In this document: in pieces, positions 16,928 through 26,280 of the stretch | How positions within the stretch are numbered: the stretch's first letter is position 1 | Layout of the letters: each line of letters opens with the position of its first letter | DNA from: Bog-793 sp963823945 | Lineage (GTDB): Bacteria; Actinomycetota; Acidimicrobiia; Acidimicrobiales; Bog-793 | NCBI GenBank assembly: GCA_963823945.1 | Contig: CAWGNK010000003.1 | Coordinates: 186,001-250,000, forward strand | DNA: 64,000 nt | Reading direction: 5' to 3' | The notes under the pieces: generated by a model | Told to the model about the DNA's origin: nothing | Seen by the model: only the letters and a program-made list of their open reading frames with translations | Database searches by the model: none | Position numbers and translations under genes: made by a program

Positions 16928-17944
16928 TCAGTTCGATTCGTCCAGACACAGCAGCAGCGCCTGCACGAGAAGCGATTCGTTGGGGTTCCGGCTGAGGTGC
17001 GCCGCCGCAGCGTCGATCGCCTGGCACGCCGCGACGAGCGAGACGGCCCGTCGGGCCGCAAGATTCTCCGCGCCGAGCCGGGACCGGTAGGCCGCGGCGA
17101 GCGTCGCCAGACCGGCACGCAACTCGTCCGTACGCACCTGGCGCTGTTCCCGGCGGTGACGTTCCTCGATGGCCCGCCGCCCGGGCGTCCGGCGCTCGCC
17201 CGCGGCCTCGGCGGCGGCGTCGGCACTCGCGAGCTCCGCCTCCTGGTGCTCGGTGAGCACGACGAGCAATTCGTCCGTCGCGGCGAGCAGCTCTGCCGCG
17301 AGCGTGGCAACGGCCGCGCCAGTGCCGTCGAGACGTTCGGGAACCGAGCGCCAGCGGGCCTCGCGGGTCGCGAACCCCGGATCCCCGACGAGCAACCTCG
17401 CCCGGTCGAGGCGCCCGTTCGCCGCCGACGCGGCCGCCAACGCGACTTCCTCCGTCGCGCCTTCCGCGCGCAACGCGCCGGCGATGCTCTCGACGTCGAG
17501 CGGGGAGAACTCCACCTCGACACAGCGGCTGGCGATGGTCACGAGCGCGGGTGCCCGCGTATCGGCGAGGACGATGAGCACGGTCGTCGCGGGCGGTTCC
17601 TCGATCGTCTTCAGAAGTGCCGGAGCCGCTCGGTCGACGAGATGGAAATCAGCAAGGACGAGGACCTGCAGGCGCGAGAACCGCGGCGTCCGCTGCGCAA
17701 GCTGGGTGACCTCCCTCGCCTCGTCGACGAGGATCGAGGCGCCGTGACGCTCCACGAAAACGACATCGGGATGGCGTCCCGCAAGGACATCGTGACACGA
17801 CGGGCAATCGCCACACCCCCCGTTCGGACAGATGAGCGCGGCTGCGAAGGCCCGAGCAGCCCCGCGCTTGCCCGAACCGGGCGGACCGAGGAAGAGGAAG
17901 GCGTGCACGGGCGACGCGACGAACGAGCCGAGCACCGCCCGCAC
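16928..17944 (-). CDS. holB: DNA polymerase III delta' subunit (clamp loader)
   Basis: 338 residues from the first canonical start, GTG 17944. Walker A is GPPGSGKRGAARAF, the zinc module is CGDCPSC, sensor 1 region LLKTIEEPP and an SRC motif (ASRCVEVEF) follow, all clamp-loader features. Delta' works with DnaX (encoded at 54285) to load the beta clamp. The frame stays open upstream and encodes VLDRIVGQPRV, the conserved delta'/gamma N terminus, before the GTG. No ATG, GTG or TTG exists there, so the true start may be a rare codon such as CTG 18022, giving about 364 residues. tmk lies immediately upstream. Confidence 0.88.
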   Translation of the reverse strand: MRAVLGSFVASPVHAFLFLGPPGSGKRGAARAFAAALICPNGGCGDCPSCHDVLAGRHPDVVFVERHGASILVDEAREVTQLAQRTPRFSRLQVLVLADFHLVDRAAPALLKTIEEPPATTVLIVLADTRAPALVTIASRCVEVEFSPLDVESIAGALRAEGATEEVALAAASAANGRLDRARLLVGDPGFATREARWRSVPERLDGTGAAVATLAAELLAATDELLVVLTEHQEAELASADAAAEAAGERRTPGRRAIEERHRREQRQVRTDELRAGLATLAAAYRSRLGAENLAARRAVSLVAACQAIDAAAAHLSRNPNESLLVQALLLCLDESN

Positions 17945-18029
17945 ACGCGGTTGCCCGACGATCCGGTCGAGGACGGGTGAACCCCGGCTCGCCGCACGAC
18001 CCGAAGTCGATCTCGTGCTCAGCTCTCCC

Positions 18030-18659
18030 TCACATCATCTCGCTCTTACCTGTCAAGCCGAGACGGGCGGCGGCGACGGCGCGCACACGGTTGGCAACTT
18101 CCTCCCGGGTCCCCGAGGCGTCGACGACGACCCAGTGCTCAGGATCGGCTTGCGCGAGTTCGTGGAAGCCCTTTGCCACCCGGGCGAAGAAGGCCCCATC
18201 CTCTTTCTCGAAGCGGTCGTCGGGTTGCTCCCGGCGCGCTGCGCCATCTGCGATGGGCAGGTCCAGGAGAATGACAAGGTCGGGTGAGAGTCCGGCACAG
18301 CTGAGGTCGTTCGCCGCAGTGATCTCATCTAGTGGCAGGCCGCGTCCGTATCCCTGGTAGGCGAGCGTCGATCCCGAGAAACGATCGCAAACGACGTCGT
18401 GGCCGGCAGTGAGCCAAGGCTCGATCCGCTCGGCGACGTGCTGGGCGCGCGTGGCGAGCATCAGCATCAGCTCCGCCCGCGGATCGAGAGGTGCGAGTTC
18501 GCCATCGAGCAGAATCGACCTGATCCTTTCCCCGATCGCGGTTCCGCCGGGCTCACGCGTCGACTCCGCTCCGAGATACGCCGCGAGCAACTCCGCCTGG
18601 GTCGACTTGCCGCACCCCTCACCACCCTCGAGGACGATCAATCTCCCGCGCGCGTCCAT
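18030..18659 (-). CDS. tmk: Thymidylate kinase
   Basis: 209 residues from ATG 18659; GTG 18662 directly precedes it. It phosphorylates dTMP to dTDP. The P-loop is EGGEGCGKST, the DR(F/Y) motif is CDRFSGSTLAYQG, and the LID region is REQPDDRFEKED. An AGACTA hexamer at 18668-18673 (TAGTCT on the coding strand) eight bases before the ATG suggests a leaderless transcript. holB follows directly, so tmk-holB is probably one unit. Length is typical. Confidence 0.95.
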   Translation of the reverse strand: MDARGRLIVLEGGEGCGKSTQAELLAAYLGAESTREPGGTAIGERIRSILLDGELAPLDPRAELMLMLATRAQHVAERIEPWLTAGHDVVCDRFSGSTLAYQGYGRGLPLDEITAANDLSCAGLSPDLVILLDLPIADGAARREQPDDRFEKEDGAFFARVAKGFHELAQADPEHWVVVDASGTREEVANRVRAVAAARLGLTGKSEMM

Positions 18660-18667
18660 CACATCCG

Positions 18668-18673
18668 AGACTA
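18668..18673 (-). promoter_or_regulatory. Putative -10 (TAGTCT) of tmk
   Basis: TANNNT hexamer eight bases before ATG 18659, with no Shine-Dalgarno between: leaderless-type arrangement. Confidence 0.4.
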
Positions 18674-18713
18674 CGACACTGGGAGTTCGCGGCGATCCGG
18701 CGAGGTGGACTGA

Positions 18714-21530
18714 CTAGCCCCGTTTGGCCGTGGCCCGACCGGCATGCTTGACCGCCGTCTTCTTGGCCGCCGTCTTCTTGGCCGCCGTCTTCTTGGCTGC
18801 CGTCTTCTTGGCTGCCGTCTTCTTGGCCGCCGTCTTCTTGGCCGCCGTCTTCTTGGCCGCGGCCCGCTTCGTACCGCCCGCCCGGCGGGGGGACCTCGGT
18901 CCGGCTGCCCTCCTCTCGGCAAGCAACTCGGCCGCGCGCTCGAGCGTGATCGATTCGGGGTCGTCGCCGCGCCGCAGCGAGGCGTTCACTGTCCCGTCGG
19001 TCACGTAGGAACCGAATCGGCCGTCACGAAGAAGGATCGGCGAACCCGACTCCGGATCGATACCGATCTCCCGGCCAGGTGAGCCGCCGGCCCGACCGAA
19101 CCGGCGTTCCTTCGGGCGCGAGAACAACTCGAGCGCGCTCGCGAGGTCGATCTCCAGCAACTGCTCCTCCGTCGCGAGACTGCGCGAATCGCGGCCCCGC
19201 TGCAGATAGGGCCCGTAGCGACCGTTGCGGGCGAGGACCTCCTCGCCCGTCGCAGGGTCGAGGCCGACGACTCGGGGAAGGCGAAGCAGCTCGAGGCCCT
19301 GTGCGAGCGTCAGGGCGTCGGGGGTCATCGACTTGAACAACGACGCCCGCGGGGGCTTGTCACCCTTGGCGGCCGTCTCGCCGAGTTGGACGTACGGCCC
19401 GAAACGCCCGGTCCGCACCGACACGACGAGCCCGGACTCCGGATCGACCCCCAGCTCGCGCTCGCCGGACGGCGCGGCGAGCAGCTCGAGGGCACGTCCG
19501 AGCGAGAGCTCGTCGGGGGCGAGATCCTCCGGGATCGAGGCGCGGTCCTCGCCCCGTTGCAGATACGGGCCAAACCGGCCCACCCGGATGACCACGGCAA
19601 CCCCGTCGTCGTCGGCGCCGAGTGGGATCGAGTTGACCTCCCGGGCGTCGATCTCGCCGAGGTGATCCACGACCGCCTGCCGCAGTCCCTGGCCGCCCTC
19701 GACCGAGGCGGGACGGCCACTGCCACCCCCCGGCGTGCTACCCGGCGCGTCACCGAAGTAGAAGCGCTCGAGCCATGGGACCGCCTGCTCGGTGCCCGCC
19801 GCGATCTCGTCGAGGTCGTTCTCCATGCTGGCCGTGAAGTTGTAGTCCACCAGCGAGGGGAAGTGCTCCTCCAACAGGCCCACGACGGCGAAGGCGAGGA
19901 AGGCGGGCACGAGGGCGCTCCCCCTCTTCCAGACGTAGCCGCGGTCCTGGATCGTCTGCAGGATGCTGGCGTAGGTGGAGGGCCGGCCGACACCCAGCTC
20001 CTCGAGACGCCGCACCAGCGAGGCTTCGGTGTAGCGGGCCGGAGGCTTGGTGGCGTGCTCCTCGGTGGCGAAGGACTCGAGCGCGAGCGGGGCACCGCTT
20101 TCGACCTGGGGCAGGCGGACCTCGTCGGGGCGGCGCGATTCCTCGGGCTCGTCCTCGCTCTCCCGGTAGACGCGCAAGAACCCCGGCGAGGTGATGACCG
20201 TCCCGGCGGCCGTGAACTCGGCCACGGTGCCCCGGGGTGCGACGGGGGTCGCCGCCGTCGTGGCACCGCCGATGCGGAGCCGCGCCGTGAACCCGGTCGC
20301 GTCGATCATCTGCGAGGCGATCGTGCGCTGCCAGATGAGCTCGTAGAGCCGCCGCCCGTCACCGCCGACGCTCGCATCGATCTCGCCGGGGAGCGGGAAG
20401 CTGTCGCCGGCGGGCCGGATCGCCTCGTGGGCCTCCTGGGCGTTCTTCACGCGCCGCTCGTAGGTGCGGGCGCGCTCGGGGACGAGCCCGGCCCCGTAGA
20501 GCTGGCTCGCCTGGCCGCGCGCCGCGGCGATCGCCGTCGACGACAGCGTCGTCGAGTCCGTCCGCATGTAGGTGATATGGCCCTGTTCGTAGAGACGTTG
20601 CGCCACCTGCATCGTGCGCTGCGCTGAGAAACCGAGCTTGCGGGCCGCCTCCTGCTGCAACGTCGAGGTGATGAAAGGAGCCGAGGGTGACCGCCGGTAG
20701 GGCTTGGACTCGACGGCGGCGACCGAGAACGTCGCGCCCTCGAGCGCGCCGGCGAGCGACGCCGACGACGACCCGTCGAGCAGGATCGGGCCGGTCGGGT
20801 CGGCGAGCTCGCCGGCCGAGGTGAAGTCCGAGCCGTCGGCGATCGACCGCCCGCCGAGGCCGGCGAGCTCGGCGGTCACCGAATCACCCCCGTCGGTGGC
20901 GAAGCTCCCGTGCAGGCTCCACCACGTCGCCGAGCGGAATCGCATGCGCTCGCGTTCGCGTTCGACGACGATGCGCGTCGCGACGCTCTGGACGCGCCCC
21001 GCCGACAGGCCCTGCATGACCTTCTTCCACAGCACCGGCGAGAGCTCGTAGCCGTAGAGGCGGTCGAGGATGCGGCGCGCCTCCTGGGCGTCGACGAGGC
21101 GGCGGTCGAGCTCACGGGGGTGGTCGAGCGCGTGCTTGATCGCCGAGGGGGTGATCTCGTGGAAAACCATCCGCTTCGTGGGCACCCGCGGCGAGAGCAC
21201 CTCCAACAGGTGCCATGCGATCGATTCGCCCTCGCGGTCCTCGTCGGTCGCGAGGTAGAGCTCGCTCGCCTCGCGCAGCAGCGCGCGCAGCTTGCGCACC
21301 TGGTCCTGCTTCTCGTGGGCGATGACGTACAACGGCTTGAAGTCGTTCTCGACATCGACCCCGAGCCGGGACCACGGCTCCCCCCGGTAGGCGGCGGGGA
21401 CCTCGGCGGCCGAGCGGGGGAGGTCGCGGATGTGACCGATGGAGGACTCGACCAGGTAACCGGGGCCGAGGAAGCGCGCGATCGTCTTCGCCTTGGCGGG
21501 CGATTCGACGATCACGAGTGGCTTGGGCAC
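18714..21530 (-). CDS. topA: DNA topoisomerase I
   Basis: 938 residues from GTG 21530, chosen because GGAGGG lies six bases upstream and the product begins at the conserved PKPLVIVESPAKAKTIARFL TOPRIM motif. It relaxes negative supercoils. The active-site Tyr is near residue 321 in GHITYMRTDST. Instead of zinc fingers the C-terminal part has five or so repeats like GRFGPYVQLGE and GRYGPYLQRGRD, as in actinobacterial TopA. The extreme C terminus is a Lys/Ala tail of about seven AAKKT units encoded by an exact 15-nt repeat. The gene is divergent from the HAD gene at 21651. Confidence 0.96.
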   Translation of the reverse strand: MPKPLVIVESPAKAKTIARFLGPGYLVESSIGHIRDLPRSAAEVPAAYRGEPWSRLGVDVENDFKPLYVIAHEKQDQVRKLRALLREASELYLATDEDREGESIAWHLLEVLSPRVPTKRMVFHEITPSAIKHALDHPRELDRRLVDAQEARRILDRLYGYELSPVLWKKVMQGLSAGRVQSVATRIVVERERERMRFRSATWWSLHGSFATDGGDSVTAELAGLGGRSIADGSDFTSAGELADPTGPILLDGSSSASLAGALEGATFSVAAVESKPYRRSPSAPFITSTLQQEAARKLGFSAQRTMQVAQRLYEQGHITYMRTDSTTLSSTAIAAARGQASQLYGAGLVPERARTYERRVKNAQEAHEAIRPAGDSFPLPGEIDASVGGDGRRLYELIWQRTIASQMIDATGFTARLRIGGATTAATPVAPRGTVAEFTAAGTVITSPGFLRVYRESEDEPEESRRPDEVRLPQVESGAPLALESFATEEHATKPPARYTEASLVRRLEELGVGRPSTYASILQTIQDRGYVWKRGSALVPAFLAFAVVGLLEEHFPSLVDYNFTASMENDLDEIAAGTEQAVPWLERFYFGDAPGSTPGGGSGRPASVEGGQGLRQAVVDHLGEIDAREVNSIPLGADDDGVAVVIRVGRFGPYLQRGEDRASIPEDLAPDELSLGRALELLAAPSGERELGVDPESGLVVSVRTGRFGPYVQLGETAAKGDKPPRASLFKSMTPDALTLAQGLELLRLPRVVGLDPATGEEVLARNGRYGPYLQRGRDSRSLATEEQLLEIDLASALELFSRPKERRFGRAGGSPGREIGIDPESGSPILLRDGRFGSYVTDGTVNASLRRGDDPESITLERAAELLAERRAAGPRSPRRAGGTKRAAAKKTAAKKTAAKKTAAKKTAAKKTAAKKTAAKKTAVKHAGRATAKRG
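18753..18857 (-). repeat. Seven 15-nt tandem units encoding the AAKKT tail of TopA
   Basis: Near-exact 15-nt units, each giving Lys-Lys-Thr-Ala-Ala, differ only at one synonymous position in two copies. The product is a basic tail that binds DNA in actinobacterial TopA; copy number may vary. Confidence 0.85.
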
Positions 21531-21650
21531 GAGAACCCTCCGGGACGGTGGCGAACGATAACGGGAGAGACCCCACCGGGCCAGCACCCCAGCCCCCGGA
21601 GGTCGCCGGGCGGAGGTGGTGAGTTGTAACGACCCCCGGCAGCGTGTTCG

Positions 21651-22595
21651 ATGGATGGCATGGACGCTGCCCGACGGGACGGCCCCAAAGCCGCCGGGGC
21701 GCCGCCGGGAGGAGCGCCGGAACCGTCGTCGGCGGCCCCCCGGTCCTCGCCGCGACCCCTCGGCGAGGCGGCGTTCTTCGACCTCGACAAGACGATCATC
21801 GCCAAGGACGCGATGGCGGCCTTCGGCGGGCCGTTGCGCAAGCGGGGCCTCATGAAGCGGCGTTCGCTCGCCCAGGTCGCCCTCGCCCAGGTCATCTACC
21901 TCATCCTCGGCTCGAACGACCGCCGGCTCGACCGCCTCCGGACGGCCGTGCTCCGGCTCACGAAGGGCTGGTCGCGGGCCGAGGTCCTCGCCATCGTGAA
22001 CGACGCCCTCGAGAGCGTCGTCGAGCCGATCATCTACGACGAGGCGATGGACCTCATCGACGACCACCACTCGGCGGGCCGCAAGGTCGTCATCGTCTCG
22101 GCTTCACCGCTCGAGATCGTCCAGCCGCTCGGCCGCCATCTCGGTGTCGAGGCCACGATCGCCAGCGAGGCGGCCGTCGACGCCGCCGGCTGCTACACGG
22201 GCGAGCTCGCCTTCTACGCCGCCGGGCCGCAGAAGGCCGACGCGGTGCGCGCCTGGGCCGCGAGGGCCGGTGTCGACCTCGCCCGCTCGTACGCCTACAG
22301 CGACTCGCTCACCGACCTGCCGCTCCTCGAGAGCGTCGGCCACCCGGTCGCCGTGAACCCCGACCGGGGGCTCGCCAAGGTGGCCGAGGAGCGCGGCTGG
22401 GACGTCGAGAGCTTCATCCGGCCGGTCCGCCTGCGGGACCGGGTGCGGGACCGGGTGCGCGCCGTGCCCCCGAGGCCGGCGATCGCCATCGGGACGAGCA
22501 CGGTCGTCGTCGGGGTCGGCGCCGCGGCCCTCGGCTGGTGGCTCCACTCCCGCCGCAGCACCGGGCCGGCCCTGGAAGAGATCCGCGTCGGCTGA
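21651..22595 (+). CDS. HAD-superfamily IB phosphatase with C-terminal membrane segment
   Basis: 314 residues. HAD motif I is FFDLDKTII, motif II is VIVSASPLE, and the motif IV region is YAYSDSLTDLPLLE; this is the SerB-like IB subgroup also seen beside or within actinobacterial lipid and phosphate metabolism genes. A basic linker precedes a single hydrophobic helix (IGTSTVVVGVGAAALGWWLH), which would anchor the enzyme to the membrane. The start at ATG 21651 lacks a ribosome site, and ATG 21660 is possible. The first ~38 residues are low complexity. Substrate unknown; it could be a phosphoserine, lysophosphatidate or polyprenyl phosphate. Confidence 0.85.
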   Translation: MDGMDAARRDGPKAAGAPPGGAPEPSSAAPRSSPRPLGEAAFFDLDKTIIAKDAMAAFGGPLRKRGLMKRRSLAQVALAQVIYLILGSNDRRLDRLRTAVLRLTKGWSRAEVLAIVNDALESVVEPIIYDEAMDLIDDHHSAGRKVVIVSASPLEIVQPLGRHLGVEATIASEAAVDAAGCYTGELAFYAAGPQKADAVRAWAARAGVDLARSYAYSDSLTDLPLLESVGHPVAVNPDRGLAKVAEERGWDVESFIRPVRLRDRVRDRVRAVPPRPAIAIGTSTVVVGVGAAALGWWLHSRRSTGPALEEIRVG

Positions 22596-22607
22596 CGCGA
22601 AGCGGGA

Positions 22608-22685
22608 TCAATCGGGGCTGAGGCGCCTCGCCACGACGAAGCCGAGCGCGACGAGCACGGCCAGGATGAACAGCTTCTTCAACAT
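22608..22685 (-). CDS. 25-residue single-span membrane peptide
   Basis: ATG 22685 to TGA 22608 encodes MLKKLFILAVLVALGFVVAR plus RLSPD: a Lys-Lys start, one hydrophobic helix and a basic end. The gap between the HAD gene and the sigma gene is otherwise unexplained. This shape resembles small actinobacterial membrane peptides. No clear ribosome site is present, so it could be leaderless or spurious. Function unknown. Confidence 0.45.
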   Translation of the reverse strand: MLKKLFILAVLVALGFVVARRLSPD

Positions 22686-22746
22686 GCCCGCATCGTAACG
22701 GCCGCCGGGATCGCAACCCGGTAATCCCGGGCCGGTGGCGCCAAGG

Positions 22747-23685
<939 letters not shown>

Positions 23686-23885
23686 TGCGGTCCGGTCCTT
23701 CGTGGGTTGGTGGAGCTGCTGAGAGCGGACTCCCGACGCCCAACCACCTGGCGACGTCTTTCCAGCAGCGGTAACTGCACCGGTCCGACACGGCTCGAAT
23801 CCCGTCAGTTCCCGCAGTCAGTGTAACGACGCAGTCAAGGGGCTCCCGCACACCCGCCACCTGGGATGACACGAGTCCCGCGCCC

Positions 23886-24431
23886 TCAAGGGGTGCGACG
23901 CAGCGGGCCGAACGGGCCGGGGACCTTCTCGAGGAGCTCGTGCACGCGTGCCGAACGCGGCGTCCCGCCTGACGGCGGCGCGAGCACCCGGCCCTCCGCG
24001 GTCGTGGCCGCGAGATCCGCCAGCAACCGGCGCAGCATCCGGTGCACCGCCGCATCGGCCGGGGACACCGCCACCGCGAGGTGCTCGGCGTAGCTGGCGG
24101 CCATCGCCGGGTACAAGGTGCCGACGAGCGCGTCGAGCAGCTCCCCGTCTGAGCCGGCCGCCGTGAGCACCTCGAGCGCCTCGTCGAATCGCTCCCCCGG
24201 CGAGCGGGTCAACTCGGCCGCCGCCGGCAGACCGTCCGACACCGGCAGGAGCGGCTCGACGAGGCCGGCCCGGAAGCCGTGCGCCCGGCTCGCCCCCGCG
24301 AGGTAGACGACGACCGCGGCGTCCTCGCAGGACGGGGCGCGCCCGCCCAGGCGGGCGAAGAGCGAGAGCTCGACGTGACGGTAACGACCGAGCAGGTCCG
24401 CCGCCTCGGCAAGGGTGAGCGGCGCCGTCAC
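23886..24431 (-). CDS. Conserved-looking helical protein coupled to nadE, function unknown
   Basis: 181 residues from GTG 24431, whose bases overlap the nadE TGA (GTGA), showing translational coupling. The sequence is nearly all amphipathic helix: EAADLLGRYRHVELSLFARL, then ASRAHGFRAGLVEPLLP, then RMLRRLLADLAATTAEG. Helices with scattered Glu and His, and a length near 180, would suit a four-helix ferritin-like fold, but no metal motif is certain. No function is assigned. Being the last gene after nadE, it may have a role linked to NAD metabolism or simply ride on that transcript. Confidence 0.7.
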   Translation of the reverse strand: MTAPLTLAEAADLLGRYRHVELSLFARLGGRAPSCEDAAVVVYLAGASRAHGFRAGLVEPLLPVSDGLPAAAELTRSPGERFDEALEVLTAAGSDGELLDALVGTLYPAMAASYAEHLAVAVSPADAAVHRMLRRLLADLAATTAEGRVLAPPSGGTPRSARVHELLEKVPGPFGPLRRTP

Positions 24432-26137
24432 GACCCGTTCGCTCCCGGCGGGCGGCTCGCCCGGAAGCGGTTCGTGATCGGCATGCGGCGGTCCTTGCCG
24501 AACGCCCGGCTCGTCACGCGCGGCCCCGGGGGGGCCTGGCGCCTCTTGTACTCCGACAGGTCGACGAGGTCGAAGACCCGCCGCACCGTCGCGGCGTCGA
24601 AACCCTCGGCGACGAGATCGTCGACGGTCGCGTGACGCTCGACGTACGCCTCGAGGATGGGGTCGAGGACCTCGTACGGGGGCAAGGAGTCGTCGTCTCG
24701 CTGGTCCGGACGCAGCTCGGCCGACGGCGGCTTCGAAAAGACCTCCTCCGGGATCACCGGCCGCCCGGCGGCGGCGTTGCAGTGGCGGGCGAGCGCGTAG
24801 ACGAGGAGCTTCGGGACGTCCCGGATGACGGCGAAGCCACCGGCGGTGTCGCCGTAGAGCGTCGAGTAACCGACGGCGGTCTCGCTCTTGTTCCCCGTCG
24901 TGAGCACGAGCCAGCCGAACTTGTTCGAGAGCGCCATGAGGAGCGTGCCTCGGATCCGCGCCTGGAGGTTCTCCTCGGCGACGCCCGGCGGGGAGCCGGC
25001 GAAGCCCGGCGCCAGCAGCCCGAGCATCGCGCCGTGCGCCTCCTCGATCGGGATCACCCGGAAGTCGATGCCGAGGCGGTCGGCCAGCGCGGCCGCGTCG
25101 GCGAGCGAACCGGGTGAGGAGAAGCGCGACGGCATCGCCACACCGTGCACCCGGTCCGGCCCGAGCGCCTCGACGGCGATCGCCGCGACGAGCGACGAGT
25201 CGATCCCGCCCGACAGCCCGACGACGCAGTCGAGGAAGCCGTTCTTGGCGACGTAATCGCGCGTCGCCAGCACGAGCGCCTCGTAGGTCAGCGCCTCGTC
25301 GTCGAGGACCCCGGCGATGGGACCGGGAACGGGGCGACCGGCACGCCGGCGCGCCCGGCTCACCTCGACAAGGCCCGCCGGCGGCCCCAGCGCGCCGGTC
25401 CCGGCGAACGGGACGTCGACCACAACGACGTCCTCCCGGAACTGCGCCGCCGAGGCGAGCAGCGACCCGTCCGGCGACACGACCATCGAACCCCCGTCGA
25501 ACACCAGCTCGTCCTGGCCACCGACGAGGTTCACGTAGACGATGGCGCACCGGGACTCGACCGCCCGGCGGGCGAGCATCTCCTCGCGTTCGGCCCGCGC
25601 CCCGGCGCGGAAGGGCGACGCGTTGAGCGACAGCACGATCCCCGCCCCGGCGGCGGCGAGACGGGCGACCGGGCCCGAGGCCACCCAGGCGTCCTCGCAG
25701 ACCACCACCCCGACGGGTGCGCCGCCGATCGCGAAGACGGGCGAGTCCCCCGCACCGGGGACGAACCACCGCTGCTCGTCGAACACGCCGTAGTTCGGGA
25801 GCAGTTCCTTCACCGCGACGCCCCGCACCGCGCCGGCGGCGCAGACCGCGGCCGAGTTGCGCAGCCCGCCGGAATCGGCCACGTAGCCGACGACCGCCGC
25901 ACAGCGGCCCACGCGGGCCGCGACGGTGGCGAGCGCGGCCTCGCTCGCGGCGACAAAGTCCGGCTCCAGCAACAGGTCCTCGGGCGGGTAGCCGGTCACG
26001 ACGAGCTCGGGGAAGACGGCGACGTCGGCGCCGGACCCCTCAGCCGTGGCCAGCGCGCCGAGGATCCGCCCGATGTTCCCTTCGAAGTCGCCGACCACCG
26101 CGTCGATCTGGCAGAGCGCGACGGTCAGCCAGCCCAC
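24428..26137 (-). CDS. nadE: NAD+ synthase, glutamine-hydrolysing
   Basis: 569 residues from GTG 26137. It amidates nicotinic acid adenine dinucleotide to NAD+. The N-terminal nitrilase-type glutaminase has the Glu-Lys-Cys triad in FPELVVTGYPPEDL, VKELLPNYGVFDE and VVVCEDAWVAS. The C-terminal synthase has the PP-loop GLSGGIDSSLVAA and TGNKSETAVGYSTLYGD. An upstream TACGAT ends six bases before the GTG and no Shine-Dalgarno is present, so the mRNA is probably leaderless. It is divergent from glnA; the 143-base gap also carries GlnR-like half sites. Confidence 0.95.
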   Translation of the reverse strand: MGWLTVALCQIDAVVGDFEGNIGRILGALATAEGSGADVAVFPELVVTGYPPEDLLLEPDFVAASEAALATVAARVGRCAAVVGYVADSGGLRNSAAVCAAGAVRGVAVKELLPNYGVFDEQRWFVPGAGDSPVFAIGGAPVGVVVCEDAWVASGPVARLAAAGAGIVLSLNASPFRAGARAEREEMLARRAVESRCAIVYVNLVGGQDELVFDGGSMVVSPDGSLLASAAQFREDVVVVDVPFAGTGALGPPAGLVEVSRARRRAGRPVPGPIAGVLDDEALTYEALVLATRDYVAKNGFLDCVVGLSGGIDSSLVAAIAVEALGPDRVHGVAMPSRFSSPGSLADAAALADRLGIDFRVIPIEEAHGAMLGLLAPGFAGSPPGVAEENLQARIRGTLLMALSNKFGWLVLTTGNKSETAVGYSTLYGDTAGGFAVIRDVPKLLVYALARHCNAAAGRPVIPEEVFSKPPSAELRPDQRDDDSLPPYEVLDPILEAYVERHATVDDLVAEGFDAATVRRVFDLVDLSEYKRRQAPPGPRVTSRAFGKDRRMPITNRFRASRPPGANGS

Positions 26138-26143
26138 GTCGCC

Positions 26144-26149
26144 ATCGTA
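26144..26149 (-). promoter_or_regulatory. Putative -10 (TACGAT) of nadE
   Basis: TANNNT hexamer with a six-base gap (26138-26143) to GTG 26137; leaderless-type arrangement. Confidence 0.5.
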
Positions 26150-26209
26150 GCGATGGGACCTCCATGGTCCGTGGGGAGCAGCCGTGACTCCCGGGGTTTG
26201 GTCGGGCTC

Positions 26210-26261
26210 GTGGGGTCTGCGAAACTTGTCGGTGCGACTCGGCCGGTCGCGGTCAGGAAAC
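26210..26261 (+). promoter_or_regulatory. Possible GlnR-binding half sites upstream of glnA
   Basis: Two GTNNN-N6-GAAAC elements, 26210-26225 and 26246-26261, the second being GTCGC-N6-GAAAC, lie 19-71 bases before glnA, 36 bases apart. They approximate the gTnAc-N6-GaAAc GlnR consensus; the GTNAC half is imperfect in both. Confidence 0.35.
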
Positions 26262-26280
26262 GCCGCGGAAAGGTGACCCG

